64,000 nucleotides of DNA from Dermatophagoides farinae (lineage: Eukaryota > Arthropoda > Arachnida > Sarcoptiformes > Pyroglyphidae), in contig NC_134684.1 in assembly GCF_024713945.1 (NCBI RefSeq), positions 3,205,001 to 3,269,000 on the forward strand, read 5' to 3'. The translations under genes were made by a program, and so were the position numbers. Every line of letters begins with the position of its first letter. The first letter of the stretch is position 1. Shown piece after piece: positions 21,461-34,729 of this stretch. The notes beneath the pieces are model-generated. The model worked only from the letters and a program-made list of their open reading frames with translations. It ran no database searches and had not been told where the DNA came from.

Positions 21461-24104
21461 ATATATATGTAGGTGGATGTTGTAATATGTTGTCTATGTC
21501 ATCTACAAAAGAAAATACATACGTTCAATACAATTACACATTTACAAATAAATCGAAGGATTTCATCATCATCATCAAATGCAATAATAAAAAATTTCTT
21601 TTTTTTCTACATTCGATTGCTCAATATCAATAATAATGAGATACAAATGTCACGATTTACTTTTTCTTTTTCTTTTTTCTTTTTTGATTTCATTACTTAG
21701 TGACATTGGCATTGATTGGTTTCAGATTGATTTCTTTGTATTTCTCTCTGCGTGTCTGTGTGTATGCGTGTGTGTGTATGTGTGTGTCGTGTTGGAATCC
21801 GTACGAGAGTCAAAATCACAAGGGGTTAAAAACAAATAACAGAAAAAAACTTTAATTAAATTTGCCAACATAATAAAGTGGGAATATTGTTTTCAAATAT
21901 ATTCAGCTTATAGAATGTGAAAATTACAAAAAAAAATTTTTTTTGAGCTTGCGCACAAGTTTGTTATCGATTTATTCTTTTTTTTTCAAAAGAATTTTGT
22001 CCATTCTGAAATCAAACACACACTGTTTCTTTGTAACGGCCGTTATATTGTGTCACCTTTATTCTCATTATCGTGATCATCATCATTATTACACGAACCA
22101 AGGGAGAGAGAGTGGAAACAAAAATTCTCTGGAATAAAAAATAAAATAACAATTCCAAGAATAATACAGATGAAAAAAAAAATTTGAAACTTTCTTAAGA
22201 ATGTAAAAAAAGGTTTCTTGGGAAAAAATTTTCATTTCATTTTCAACGGAAATTCATTCATTATAATTCTTTTGCCGAAAAAAAACAAGAAGAAGAAAAC
22301 AAAATTCAAATTCAGGCTGATGATGATGATGATGATGATGATTTTTAATGATTCATGAATAGAACACAAAATAAGGTAATTGACAACGACGATTGGCAAT
22401 GACGACTGGCAGAGAGAGAGAATAACCATGTTTTTTTTTTTGACGATTGGATATATAAATGTGTGTGTTGAATAGGGATGAATGAACATGAAAAAAAATA
22501 AAGAATTCATCATTGATGAAGATGATGGTGATGATGAAACTAGTTCCATATATAGGGATAGCACGCACTGAATTTTTTTTTTGTTTGTTTGTTCACATTC
22601 AAACCATACAGCAACAACAACAACAACCACAGACAAAGAAAGACATTTATAATTGCTATTTATAGCAGCAATAGCGGTTGAGGGTCAATTTGTCACGGAA
22701 TATTGTGATGTGATGTGGCATGAATCGAAAAACATTAAATGCGGCAGAATAACAATCATCATCATCATTTTTTTTTTTGGTTTGAAAAAGACAAAATTTT
22801 CAAGATAAATTCCTTAAAAAAACTTACGTGAGAGAAATGAATGTAGATCTGGTTTCGAAATCAATTTCATCATCATCATCATCTTATGGAAAAAGAAATG
22901 AAAAAGAGAAAAAAAACCATAATTCTATTGCCGATATCATCTTGATGATGATGAAACAAGTGCTGGAAATTATTTCATAATAGTAAAATTTTTTTTTAAC
23001 AAAACAAAAATCGATAACTAGAATAAATTTATCGATTAAAACTATTCAACGATGATTTAAATGTCAATTTCTCTCTTACTTTGTTCATTTTTTTTTTTGG
23101 TTCCAAAGAATGATAATGAGAAATGAATAATTTGTTTCAATGGAATAGTAAAAAAAATTTGTTCTCCAAAGAAAAAAAACAGTAAACCAAGAAAAGAAAT
23201 CGAAAATAAAAAATTGGTTACTTTTCAACAAAAAAAAAAAAAAAATGTCGCAATATATCGTCGTTAACGATGATGATGATTAAATCGTTACCAATTATCA
23301 AGGGTATGCACACACACACACACGCACCATGGTGCAAAAACATTTCAACAACAACAACAACAACAAAAAAAATCATTAAAATGATGATAATGATGATGAT
23401 GAAATATTGATCATCATCATGATACACACATACATTGACAATAATGAAAGAAAAATAAAATTTTATTTTTGAAACATCACACCATTTTCGTACGCATGTT
23501 GTGTGTGTGTGTGTGTGTGTGTGTAAATCATCATCATCATCATGGTGGGTATATATTATGTGTGTTTAAAAGACAGAAAAAAAAATTCAAGTGCAAATTA
23601 TTTTTTTCATCCATTCGGTTTGCAATATTTGTAAATCTTTTATCTATAAGACCAACAAACAGACACACACACACACACACATGAAAACCATTCACATTCA
23701 TTTAGTCTTTTTTTTTGTCACTATATTCATATTGGATGCTAAAGAACAAAAAAATTATCAAACAAACAAACAAACAACAACCACTATCGCCTCGGATGAA
23801 GATAATTGTTTTGTTTTTTTTTTTTATTTTGGTTATTGAATATTACAAGGTATATGAATGTATTAAAGCATAGTATTACTGTATATTACGAGGTTTCATA
23901 TTTATTGTAATCATCTTCACCATTCGTTGTTTCCTGTCATTGAATAAAAAAAAAAAATTTTTTTTCAAAATTTCATTTCTATCATCATCATCATCATCAT
24001 TTCGTAATTATTACAACAACAACAACAACAAACGATGATGAGAAAAAAAAATCTGACATTGTAGCATAGCAATATCTGCAATGAATGATGTATGGTTCTC
24101 TTTT

Positions 24105-24136
<32 letters not shown>

Positions 24137-24137
24137 G
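24105..24137. repeat. (TTG)n microsatellite
   Basis: Eleven perfect TTG units. Confidence 0.95.
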
Positions 24138-27096
24138 ATCTCCAATTTGTTTGTAAAATCAAAAAAAAAAAAAAATCAAGATTAAACAAAAAAAAATCAT
24201 ATAAACAGGAAAAGAAAACGACTAACTCTTTCGTTTTTTTTTTCTCTCTCTCTCGTCGATAATCAATTTTCTTTTCTGCATTATGTTACATTGATTACAA
24301 TGATGATGTGTACGGAAACTTTTATGTTTCCAGAATTGTAATTGAAATTTAAATTCCATATATAATGGTGCAATATTATTATGCATATGATGATGATGAT
24401 GATGATGACGTTGGTGGTTAGTAATTTCATGTGGAAGAAAAATGAAATTCTTTTTGGTCATCATTCATGATTACATACACAACAGGTATTATTGCCAATT
24501 TGATTTCGTTTCGTTTTTTGCTATCCAAAAAAAACGAAACGAAATATGAAAATATAAATACCTAAAAATTGATGCAATCGATTGACATGATTGACATGAT
24601 TGATGATTGACGATTGATGATGCCATCATTGTTGCTATCATTATGTATGGATGACAACACACATATAACTATATGATGATGACTAGAAAATCTTGCGACC
24701 AAGAAAAAAAAATTTTTTTTGTTGTTGTTGTTGTTGTGAGTGCGTTTCCGTCCAAAAGTTATGGGTGTGTGTGTGTGTGCTATATGATGATGATAATGTG
24801 ATAATGTTGATCATCATCATCAATTCAATGATGAAACCATTTTTTGTTTCAGATTCCAGGAAATATGAATTTATAATATATACACTGATTATTGGGAAAT
24901 GAAAAGAGAGAGAAAGAGAGAGAGAGAGAGTGAGTGATTCGATTTGTCAATTATCGAATAATCATCATCACATTATTGTTTATATATAAATGATATATAT
25001 CAACAAAAATGGAGGATGAAACAAAAAAGTTTTGTCCATAAATAAGCGAAATTTTTATTTTTTTTTGTGATTTCATTAATTTTATTATCAATCATCATAT
25101 GATGATGATGATGATGATGATGAAATGAAATGATGAAATCAAATTAAATGAAATTCAATTCGATCGTGTTCTCTTGATAATGGATCGATTCGATTGGACC
25201 CTTGAAAAATGATTGCATTCCAACGAAAAACAAAAAAAAAAAAATAAAAAACAACAAAACAAACAGATCACTTATCGATCAATCGATATTAATGTTAAAT
25301 TTTTTGGAGAACATTTTTTCCTTTCCCATTGTTTTCGATTTAACCTCTAATTGTGTAGCCGTTCATCGTATATATCCTGTGCATGTACAAAATACAAAAA
25401 AAAAAATCGATATCCACAAACGATTGATGTACAAATATATCTGAATGAATGAATGAATGTGTATATACATGTTCGTTGTTATTGAATTTCGAGTTCATAA
25501 ATTCAATACATACATGTATACGATAATGTTCATTTTTTTTTGGTGTCGTAACCAATATTGTTGACATTGACAATCCACATCAGCTTATCATCATCATCAT
25601 CATCATCAAATTGAATGAATGAATTGAATGTTTGAATTCAAGGCTATTGATTTTGTTTAATTTCTATTTATCATCATCATCATCGTCGTCGTCGTCGTCG
25701 TTTTTGTATTTGCCATCGTCGTCGTTGTTGTTGTTGTTGACACGTATATAACGACGTACACACACACACACACACTTTCAGAAAGATTTCATTTCAATTT
25801 CCGGAAAATTTATACGTATCAAATAATATCGAATAAGAATCTGAACTGTACACATTCCGATAATCGACCGATAATAATAATAATATATAGTTATGATGAT
25901 GATAAAAAAAAACACACGAATCAAATTGATCTGATTATTATTTGTTGTTATTTGGATTGTAATCCTGGATCTTTCCGAGACAAACAAGAGGAGAAAAAAA
26001 AACAAAACAAAACAAAAACAGAAAAAAAATTAATCTGGATCATAAATGGAAGAAAATCTTTTGCATCTCGATATCAACCACACACACACACATACATCTA
26101 ATCTGAATTTGGAAAAAAAACAAACCACATGATCATCATCATCATCATCATCACGGAATTAAACGGCCCGGAAATCTGGTTTATTTTTAATCGGAATAAA
26201 TTCATTTTTTTTTATTCCAGAAAATATTATGATTTCCAAATACGAGCAAATGTGTGGTGTGATGTTGTATTCTCGTATGATCCAATTTTCAATCAATTTT
26301 TTTTCAATTATTTCTCGTTCACTGATGCTTACAACAACAACAACAACCTCATTCATGATTGATTCAATGTGAATGTATCAAAATTTGGACCATTTGTAGT
26401 TGGTGTTCCAAATTTATTTTCTCTCTGTTTCTGTTTCTGTTTTTTTTGTGTGTTCAACATCATTAAATGGGAAAAAAATTGATTATTGACACACAAAAAT
26501 AAAAAAAAATTTGCGGTCAACACTGTTAAATACATTTGGAAAAAAAGGTCAATAAAAATGGAATGAAATTGAATCTCAATGAATGAATGAATGAATGGAA
26601 ATGAAAACTGAGATTGGTTCAATTCATCAAGGATGAATAATAATTTTGAATTCAAAAAATCATTGGCCGATGGCGATGACTCATGCAACAAATATTAGTT
26701 ATTGAATTCAAATCACGACCTTTAGAAATGACAAAATTTCAGAAAAAAACAGCAACATGAATCTTGATGAGAATTTCAAGTAAAAATAAATTTTATTATT
26801 TCAAAAAAAAAAAAAATTCACTTGATCGAATATATAAAAAACAACAACAACAACAACAATGAAAACAACAATAAGTGAAGAAAAAAATTTGTTATTCCTT
26901 TAAATAAAATGATGATGATTGTGTTTTGTTTTGTTTTGTTTTGTTCCATAAATGAATATATATCATATCATTTTTCAATTTAAAAATCTAAATGTTTTTT
27001 TTGTGTGTGTGTGTTTTTGTGTAAAATTTGTCATTTTGGTAATTGTAATTATTTTTTTTTATTTATTTATTTTTTTTTTTTTGATTATATTTATTT

Positions 27097-30000
27097 TCAA
27101 AATTTGAGATCGGGAACAACTTGGTCAAAATTCGCCGATAATGATGATGATAATAATAAACTATGATGTGCACAACATGATGGCAATAATGATGATGATG
27201 GCTGTGATGCAAACAGATAATGATGATGATTATGAGCTGCTCCTGTTGCTACTGTTTGCTGCTGTTGTAATGCTCGTATAGATGATATTGTCGATGTAGA
27301 TGGTGATGATAATAATGTCATCGACGTTGATGGCGATGATGATGATGTTGATTGTTGTTGACCATTATTGCTACTATTGATGTTATTGTTGTTATTATTC
27401 ATCATCATCGCCATTGGTGATTGTGGTGGTGATTGTTGTGACAAATTTTGATAACGATTCGGTTGCCGATGATAATTATTATTATTATTATTATTCTGGT
27501 TATTATAATTATGCTGCTGCTGGTGCTGCTGCTGCTGATGATGATGATAGGAATTCTGATTTTGTTGTTGTGATGGAAAGACACCGGAAGAAGGTGGAAC
27601 TGTTGCTATTGATGTTGTTGAATTTCTTTTCATCATAATACTATTATTCATTGAAATGGATGGCCGAAAAGAATCAAACCAACGATGTGCTAATGTATCG
27701 TCGGCTGTTAAACGTTCATCCGGATCCATACGCATTAATGATCGTATTAAACATTTTCCATGTTTAGATAAATGATCTGGAATGTAATAGGAACCACGAC
27801 GAATCTTACAAAACACTGATGATGGATTCACATCATGAAATGGATAACGGCCAACTAACATTGTATAAAGTATGACACCCATTCCCCAACAATCGGCTGC
27901 TAGGCCACTGAATGAATTGGATAAAAGAATTTCCGGTGAAACATATGCTGGACAGCCATGTTTATCGGTTAATGTATCATCATCATCAAAAAGGGAAGCT
28001 CCTTCTAAGGTTTCCAATTTTAATTGGGTTCTAGGCCATTAACAAAAAAAATGGACATGGGAAAAATTGAAGAGAAAAAAAAATTTTTGGTTGTTTATTT
28101 GGTTGCTATTCAACGAGTTTCACAAATTCAAATCGATAAATAATCTGAATATATCAGACAAGTTTCAATGCTATGCTAAATAAAAATCGGAATATACAAC
28201 TCACCTTTCTTTATTGCTAAAAATAAATTTCCTAAGTTTGAGATCTCTCAATATGATTCCGTTTCGATGACAATCGGCAACAATTTCAACAATCTGTCGA
28301 AACAATGGCATTGCTTCATTTTCACGTAATCTTCGTTTATTTCTTACATATGAATGTAGATCACCAAAGGACGGACTGAATAATATAAATGAATGAACAC
28401 GGCCAATGATAATTTTTTGTACCTGATTAATACCCGTATGACCATCCATACGAAGATGTGGTGCAAGAAAATCGTAATAGTTTTTACTTAAAACAACCTT
28501 TATATGTATAAAAAACAAAAACAAAAACAATCAACAATCATTCATCAACTCTTTTTATTATCATTATAAATTCCTAGTGTCAAATATAACAACAACAACA
28601 ATAACAAAAGAAAAATTATTATCTAAAAAAGGAATGAATAGCAAGTGACATGGATTTCTTTTTTTTTCTATTGCTCGACTTATTTTTATTTTCCAGGTTA
28701 TCACATTGAAAAATATAAAACAATTCGTGACTGCCCGACGCCATCAACAACAACAACATAAAATGTGAAATGTGGAACAACAACAACATACATCAAGTTC
28801 CAGGGCATTGCATCTTAGTAAAAGGGAGATCACCATCTATGTACAGAAAAAAAACTATTGTGACCTGAACTAGAAGTGAATGAACGAAATGAGCAAAAAA
28901 AAAAAAATATAGAAATCCTGTTCTATCTATTGGGGCAAAAAAAAATCCTGATTTGTGTTTGCGGTCGGTGGCCTGGCTTATATAAAATTTTGATGATGGT
29001 GATGGCCTAATAGACACAAACATACACATAATATAACAATCATCATCATCATCATCATCATCATCACGAATGAAAAATATTTGAGCCAATGTACTCAATT
29101 AAGGTTATGACTGTATTCAAATTTTTTTTTTGCTTTCTTTTCATATTGCGTGTGTGTGTGTGTTTGATGTTGACACAGAAATCTATCCATATCAAACATA
29201 TAAACACATCAAAGAAAAATGACTTTAAACTCTATTCATAAATTCAATTTAAAATAGGAAAAAAAAAATAATAATTATCCATCATACCTTACACCAAAAT
29301 TCTTCGGCAGTATTCAATTCTAAACAACGATATAGATTACTTGCTTCAATTTGACTTGTAAGTACAAAATTATCGCCAAATATTAATGGTAAATTCAATT
29401 TGATTGGTACATTTATTTGTGCCGGTGCTGTTGTTGCCAATATTGTTGGCTGCGGTGTTGATGGCTGTGGTTGTATCCATGATGATTGTTGATTATTTGT
29501 AATACAATGATTCGTCAATGATATTGTCGATGACGGTAATGACGATGATGACGACGAAGATGATGATGAAAATAATGATGGTGAAGAAATTATTGATCCA
29601 GAATTCGGACTCGACACATTTGGACTAGTGGCCAATGATGATGATGGTTTCCACCCAGGTTGATTTGGATGGATATGAAATATTTTATAAAATGGATTCA
29701 CAGTATTATAAGATGATGAAGGCGATGAATCATTTGATGGCCAATTTGGTATCGGTCCAAATGTTGAACCATTTGATATTGTTCGTACTAATGCCTGTGT
29801 ATTTAAACTTGATAATGGACTTGGCGATAAAATCGATGAGGATGATGATGATGTCGATATGTCATTATCGATGATCGGTGTAGTTGGTGTTGATGATGAT
29901 GGTGAGGAATTTTGTCGAACATTGGAAGATTGATTATTTGATAACATCAATGTTGTCATTGATGATGACCGTAGATTTGACCATTGAAATGAATGATGTA

Positions 30001-30214
30001 TAGAACTTGATGATGGTGATGATAATGTCGATGATGACGACGATGATGATGATGAAGCTCGTTCAAAATATGAATTTGATTTAGAATCGACAGATATTGG
30101 CGTTGTTGGACCACCATTATCACCATCACTACTATTATTACTACTGGATAATCTTTGATTTATCAATGAGGGTTCCCTGGTTTGAACATCATCATTTTCA
30201 CTATTGGTAACCAT
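27097..30214 (-). CDS. trbl: Tribbles pseudokinase
   Basis: Scaffold that brings COP1 E3 ligase to substrates such as C/EBP. Three exons: about 30214-29288, 28497-28205 and 28030-27097, with consistent phases. Exon 1 is a long Ser/Thr/Pro/Asn-rich region ending in [16 protein letters not shown]. Exon 2 reads [17 protein letters not shown] and the family signature [11 protein letters not shown]. Exon 3 reads [18 protein letters not shown] and [17 protein letters not shown]. The metal-binding DFG is replaced by the SNKERTQLKLE type of segment, typical of the family. After the kinase fold come Gln/His/Asn-rich runs, and the C-terminus has the COP1-binding motif DQVVPD. An ATG at 30229 is an equal start candidate; longer frames begin with TTG. 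A 32-codon upstream frame lies at 30264-30362. Confidence 0.93.
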
Positions 30215-30263
30215 AAAAATCGGTACCATCAATTTATTACCATCAACATTGATCACATTTTGG

Positions 30264-30362
30264 CTATTTTTGATGATGATGATCACTAATATGACTATGA
30301 TGATGATTATGATGATGACTTTGGTTAAAAATATTTGGCCCGTTAACAATCTCGGTGGTCAT
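30264..30362 (-). other. Upstream ORF, His-rich, 5' of Tribbles
   Basis: ATG ACC ACC at 30362 opens a 32-codon frame (MTTEIVNGPNIFNQS, then His-rich) that stops at 30264, 34 bases before the ATG at 30229. It is one frame off from Tribbles. It may be a translational uORF, or the true N-terminus separated by a one-base difference. Confidence 0.4.
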
Positions 30363-31284
30363 GATGATGGACAAAGGTAATTTTTTTTTATTTTTTTTTT
30401 TTTTTGAAGATTCCGTTGTATGTTGTTGATAGGCAAAATAAATTTACACTAACACCTGATATTTGAAAAAGATCACAGCCATATTTTTTTTTATTTGTGG
30501 ATATTTTGTCAAAAAAACATTTTATATTCTATAACACATACACTGAAGAATCAAATTTTTAATAAACGACTGCTGATGATAATGATGAGGATGCTGGTTA
30601 TTGATGAATAAAATGATGATTCGTAGATCATTTTTAAAGGTATAAAACTGGTGACTTGATTTATTGGAATCCGTATTATAAATAATACCGTGTGTATGCA
30701 ATCCGTTCATTGATGAGGCGGTTGATTTTTTTTGTTTTACTGTTTAACACAAGCGAATATATAAGAATTTTTTTGCAATGATATTAAACACAACAACAAA
30801 CATAACCACCACCACCACCACCATCACCAGGTTATTTGATTAAAATTGAATATATTTTGTGACGTTACAACACACACACACATTTGGATAGAATTACTAG
30901 CAATCATCATCAATGTTGAATGAATGGAAAAGATGAAAAAAATCATAATGAAATATAAAACAAATCCAAAGACTCGAGAAGTAAAGGGAAAAAAACACAG
31001 CAATGGAACAACAACGAAATTAAATGGCGAACGAAATGGTCTTCTTCGTCTTTGTATATTTGTTTCTTTCTCTCTCTCTCTCTCTCTCGTTTTTTTTACA
31101 TTCCCTTCTATCTCGGTCTCTCTCTCTGTCTATTTCTCAATTTCTCTGCATCCTACATTTATATATGTGAAAAAATTACCAATCGGGAGAAAGAAAAACA
31201 ACAACAACAACAAAAAAATCATTATTTCTATCGAATAATACTGCCTGCCAAGTTCGTTGGATATACGATATATATTTTTATTAT
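30363..31284. other. Non-coding region upstream of Tribbles
   Basis: Presumed promoter side of Tribbles. It contains (ACC)n near 30810, (CA)n near 30871 and (CT)n near 31071. No exon recognised. Confidence 0.5.
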
Positions 31285-31286
31285 TA

Positions 31287-31485
31287 CAGTAATACCCCGC
31301 TTAACGCGGGGGTTACGTTCCAAAAATTCTGAGCGTTAAGCGAAACAGCGCTAAGCGGGGCTATCTTTACATAATGCATTTTTACCCTTCATATACAATG
31401 TAACAATGTAATGCAATGTAGGGTAATTATACAGCGTTATATCGAATCAGCGCTAAACGGGGCAGCGTTAAGCGGGGTATGAGTG
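31287..31485. mobile_element. Tigger/pogo-like MITE, 199 bp
   Basis: Terminal inverted repeats CAGTAATACCCCGCTTAACG (left) and the complement of CACTCATACCCCGCTTAACG (right), flanked by TA on both sides (31285-31286, 31486-31487). Internal GCGTTAAGCG / GCGCTAAGCG motifs form further inverted repeats. The CAGT...CCCGCTTAACGCGGG ends with TA target sites are typical of pogo/Tigger elements. No coding capacity, so non-autonomous. Confidence 0.85.
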
Positions 31486-31487
31486 TA

Positions 31488-34400
31488 TATCCTCACCCTC
31501 ATTATATTCATTGACATAAATGAAAAATTGGCATCAGATCAGTAGCAATACATTTTATATATAATATATATAAACCGATACTTTTTTCCTCATCCTCCTC
31601 TTTATTTATTTAAATGATAGCAGTATGATTCAATGAAACATAGCAATGTGTAAAAATAATGTATCCGAAAGATGATTAAGTAGTGGCATATAATAGTGAT
31701 AGTTGGATGTAGTAAAACATAAAACAAAACTAAAAAATAAGAAAATGGCCTTTATCGCTATGGTCACAATGGATATCATAGTTTTATGCAACAAGTATAT
31801 AGAATCATCATTTGATTGATAAATGGCGCCCATGAATGACATCATACACATATAATTAACGGATACGGATTTTCAGACATATATAATTGTGACCACACGT
31901 ACTTACAAACGGATAGACAATTTTTTTTTATCAAATTTTTTCAGCATATTGCGCCAATCGGTTTGCACTCTCAATGTCTCGCCCCTTCCCCCCACACACA
32001 ATCATCACCAACACCCACTGACTACATCACAAAAGAGAGTGAGGAAAAAAAAGAAAAAAAAAACCGACAGCGATTGCAACATGATGAAGACAAACCAAAA
32101 TGATATACACTCAAAAACAGAAAAAAAACCCCCAGGTTTGGGAAGCATAGAAAATAAGTAATCGGTATTACACTTTAAGTTTGTGAATCAACTTTAAACT
32201 ATGCCGCTACTTATCAAAAAAAAAATCGGGGACTTTTTTTTCGTATGTATGATGATGATGATGATGATAAAGATTAGATGCAAAAATACAGAACAGAACG
32301 CAATACGACCACCGCCAATTGGAATCGATTGTGTATGTGTGTGTGTCTGTGTGTGTATATGACAAATCCAATGACGTAAAAATAATGTCAAATTATATGG
32401 CAACAACAACATCAACAACACGAAACATGCATTTCATATGTACAAGTTGTTTCTTCTTTTGCAATAATCATAAATATACGAGAGATACGACGATATATAA
32501 TCAAACAAACAAAAAAAAAACGAGTATTGAAACAACGTGTCTTGGCAATTTCAAACGGATAAAATGCAATTGAATTTGAAAGTCAACTATATATTTTATT
32601 ATAATAAAAATCGATTCTTTCAATGAAAATAAATGCATCAATGAATGAATGAATGCTACATCTGCATTTTTAATTTTTAATTAAATCAAATAAATTAAAA
32701 TGAATGTGTATGTGTCTAGGGTGGAAAGAATTTTTTTTTGTTTTGTTTTGTTTATTATAAATATAGATGCATGCATTAAAAACAGGATTAAATCATGATG
32801 ATGTGTGTGTATATATAGCGATATATGTAATTCCTGGAATTCAGAATTAAATATTAATCATGTTGTGCATATCACACAGTGTACAAGAACATCATCGGTC
32901 ATATGGTTGCGAAATTCATTAGTAAATAAAAAAAGAAAGAGTTGAAATGAATGAGGAATGAGGAAAAATGATACATACACAACACATGTAAATTGACAAT
33001 TTCTATTAATAAAATATTCAAAAAAAGGATGATGAGGATGATGATGATATATATAGGAATTGTATGAATTTATCTAAAGAATCGGCCAATGTCAATGCCA
33101 TTCATCAAAACAAAAATCTTAACAAAATGATGGCCATAATGAGAGAGAGAAAAATGGCCAAAAGGTCAATAAAAGAGAAAAAAAAAGATTGAGAAATCAA
33201 AAAAAAAATCTCCAATAAGATACATTTGCTATAGAAACAAACTTATGACGACAAATTTCCAATGAATTTTTTTCTCACTGCAAGCATTGTGCAATCGCAC
33301 ACATGTACACAGTAGTGAATCGAGATGAAACATCTGATTATGATTGTAAGCAGTGAATATGAATCATTTCTGGTTTTTTTTGTAAGCGGATAAAATGACC
33401 GTTTAATTGATCGAATTGAGAATTGAGAATATCAAAAATGGATTGAAATATTTACACTATAGACACCTACCTAAAATATCATGATGATGATGATGATTTC
33501 AATGTTCAATAATTTCTCTTCACAAATAGTTTTGTTTTTCAATTTTTGATGACGACGTAGATCCATCATCATACATACAAACAGAGACACACGCATACAC
33601 TGTTTGTTTGAACAAAAAAAAGTCAATGATTGCGAAAACAAGTTGCCTGAAACATTATTTCATAGAGATTTTGATAAATTGAAATGAAGAATAACAAAAA
33701 AAAGAGAGAAAGAGTTTCACTGTTTTTTCACTATCTCTCTCTCTATGGAGATATCATTTCTTCCTGACAACGATGGCGACAATCATGATTTGTCGAGAAT
33801 GCAATCTGCCATAACATTCATGTTCAGCTGGCAATTTATTTATTTATTATATATTTGATTTTTAGCTTTTCTCATCATTTCTTCTATCTTTCACCATTTT
33901 TACTTCATCAAATATCAAATAAATATCAGTAGCTTGATAAATTATATATATTGTATATATTGCGCAATCAGTTAAAATGAATAAATGATGATGAAAAAAC
34001 AAAACAAAAACAAAAATAAAATTGCCACTTTTTCAATGGAATATTGAAATTATTGATCGGCAAACAAACAAAACAATTGATTGATAATAATGGATAAATG
34101 ATGACAAGAAATAATGAGGTTTTTATCAAACAACCAAACACACACGCACTTATGCTAGAGGAAATCGAATTTGATGGAAAACATTCGAAATAATGGACGA
34201 CAATATCGATATATGATCGATGGAAAAAACTTAATCAAAAGGAAAAAAAAATTACAACTTCCTTTTTGTTGTTGATCATCATCAATAGTTTTAAGCTGGA
34301 AAAAAAGGTGTGAAAACAAAAATCGATTAATTTATTTTTTTTTTTTTTTTGCTAACATTGACACCTGTCCACTGTGTTGGATGATGATATATGAACGAAA

Positions 34401-34729
34401 AAACCTTTGAAACATAACTTCAAAAAAAAATATTGACGTCTAGACTCGAAGAAATTTTATTTGTGTTGTACCACCTCTCGTACATACCAGGTGCAACCTA
34501 AATTGTGACCTAAATCTGTGATCTACTGGTCATGCATAGGTTATTATTCAAAAAAAAACCAGTCCATTTTTTTCAGCTTTTATTTTTTCAATTTCAATTT
34601 TTTTTTCACTTAAAATATACACAACAAACAGAAGAAGAAGAAAAAAAAACATTTTCTCAATTCAAATCGAATCGAAAAAAAAATTGTACTAAAACTTGAA
34701 AACTAATAATGATGATTTGAATTATATTT
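31488..34729. other. Non-coding, repeat-rich
   Basis: No gene found over 3.2 kb. (GAT)n, (TG)n and A/T homopolymers account for the open frames. Confidence 0.5.

Larger units (their letters stand above)
16156..27096. other. Gene desert of about 11 kb
   Basis: No exon with family-like content on either strand. All open frames come from simple repeats: (ATC)n, (CAA)n, (CA)n, (CT)n and A/T homopolymers. It could be intergenic regulatory DNA or introns of a gene whose small exons I cannot see. Confidence 0.45.
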
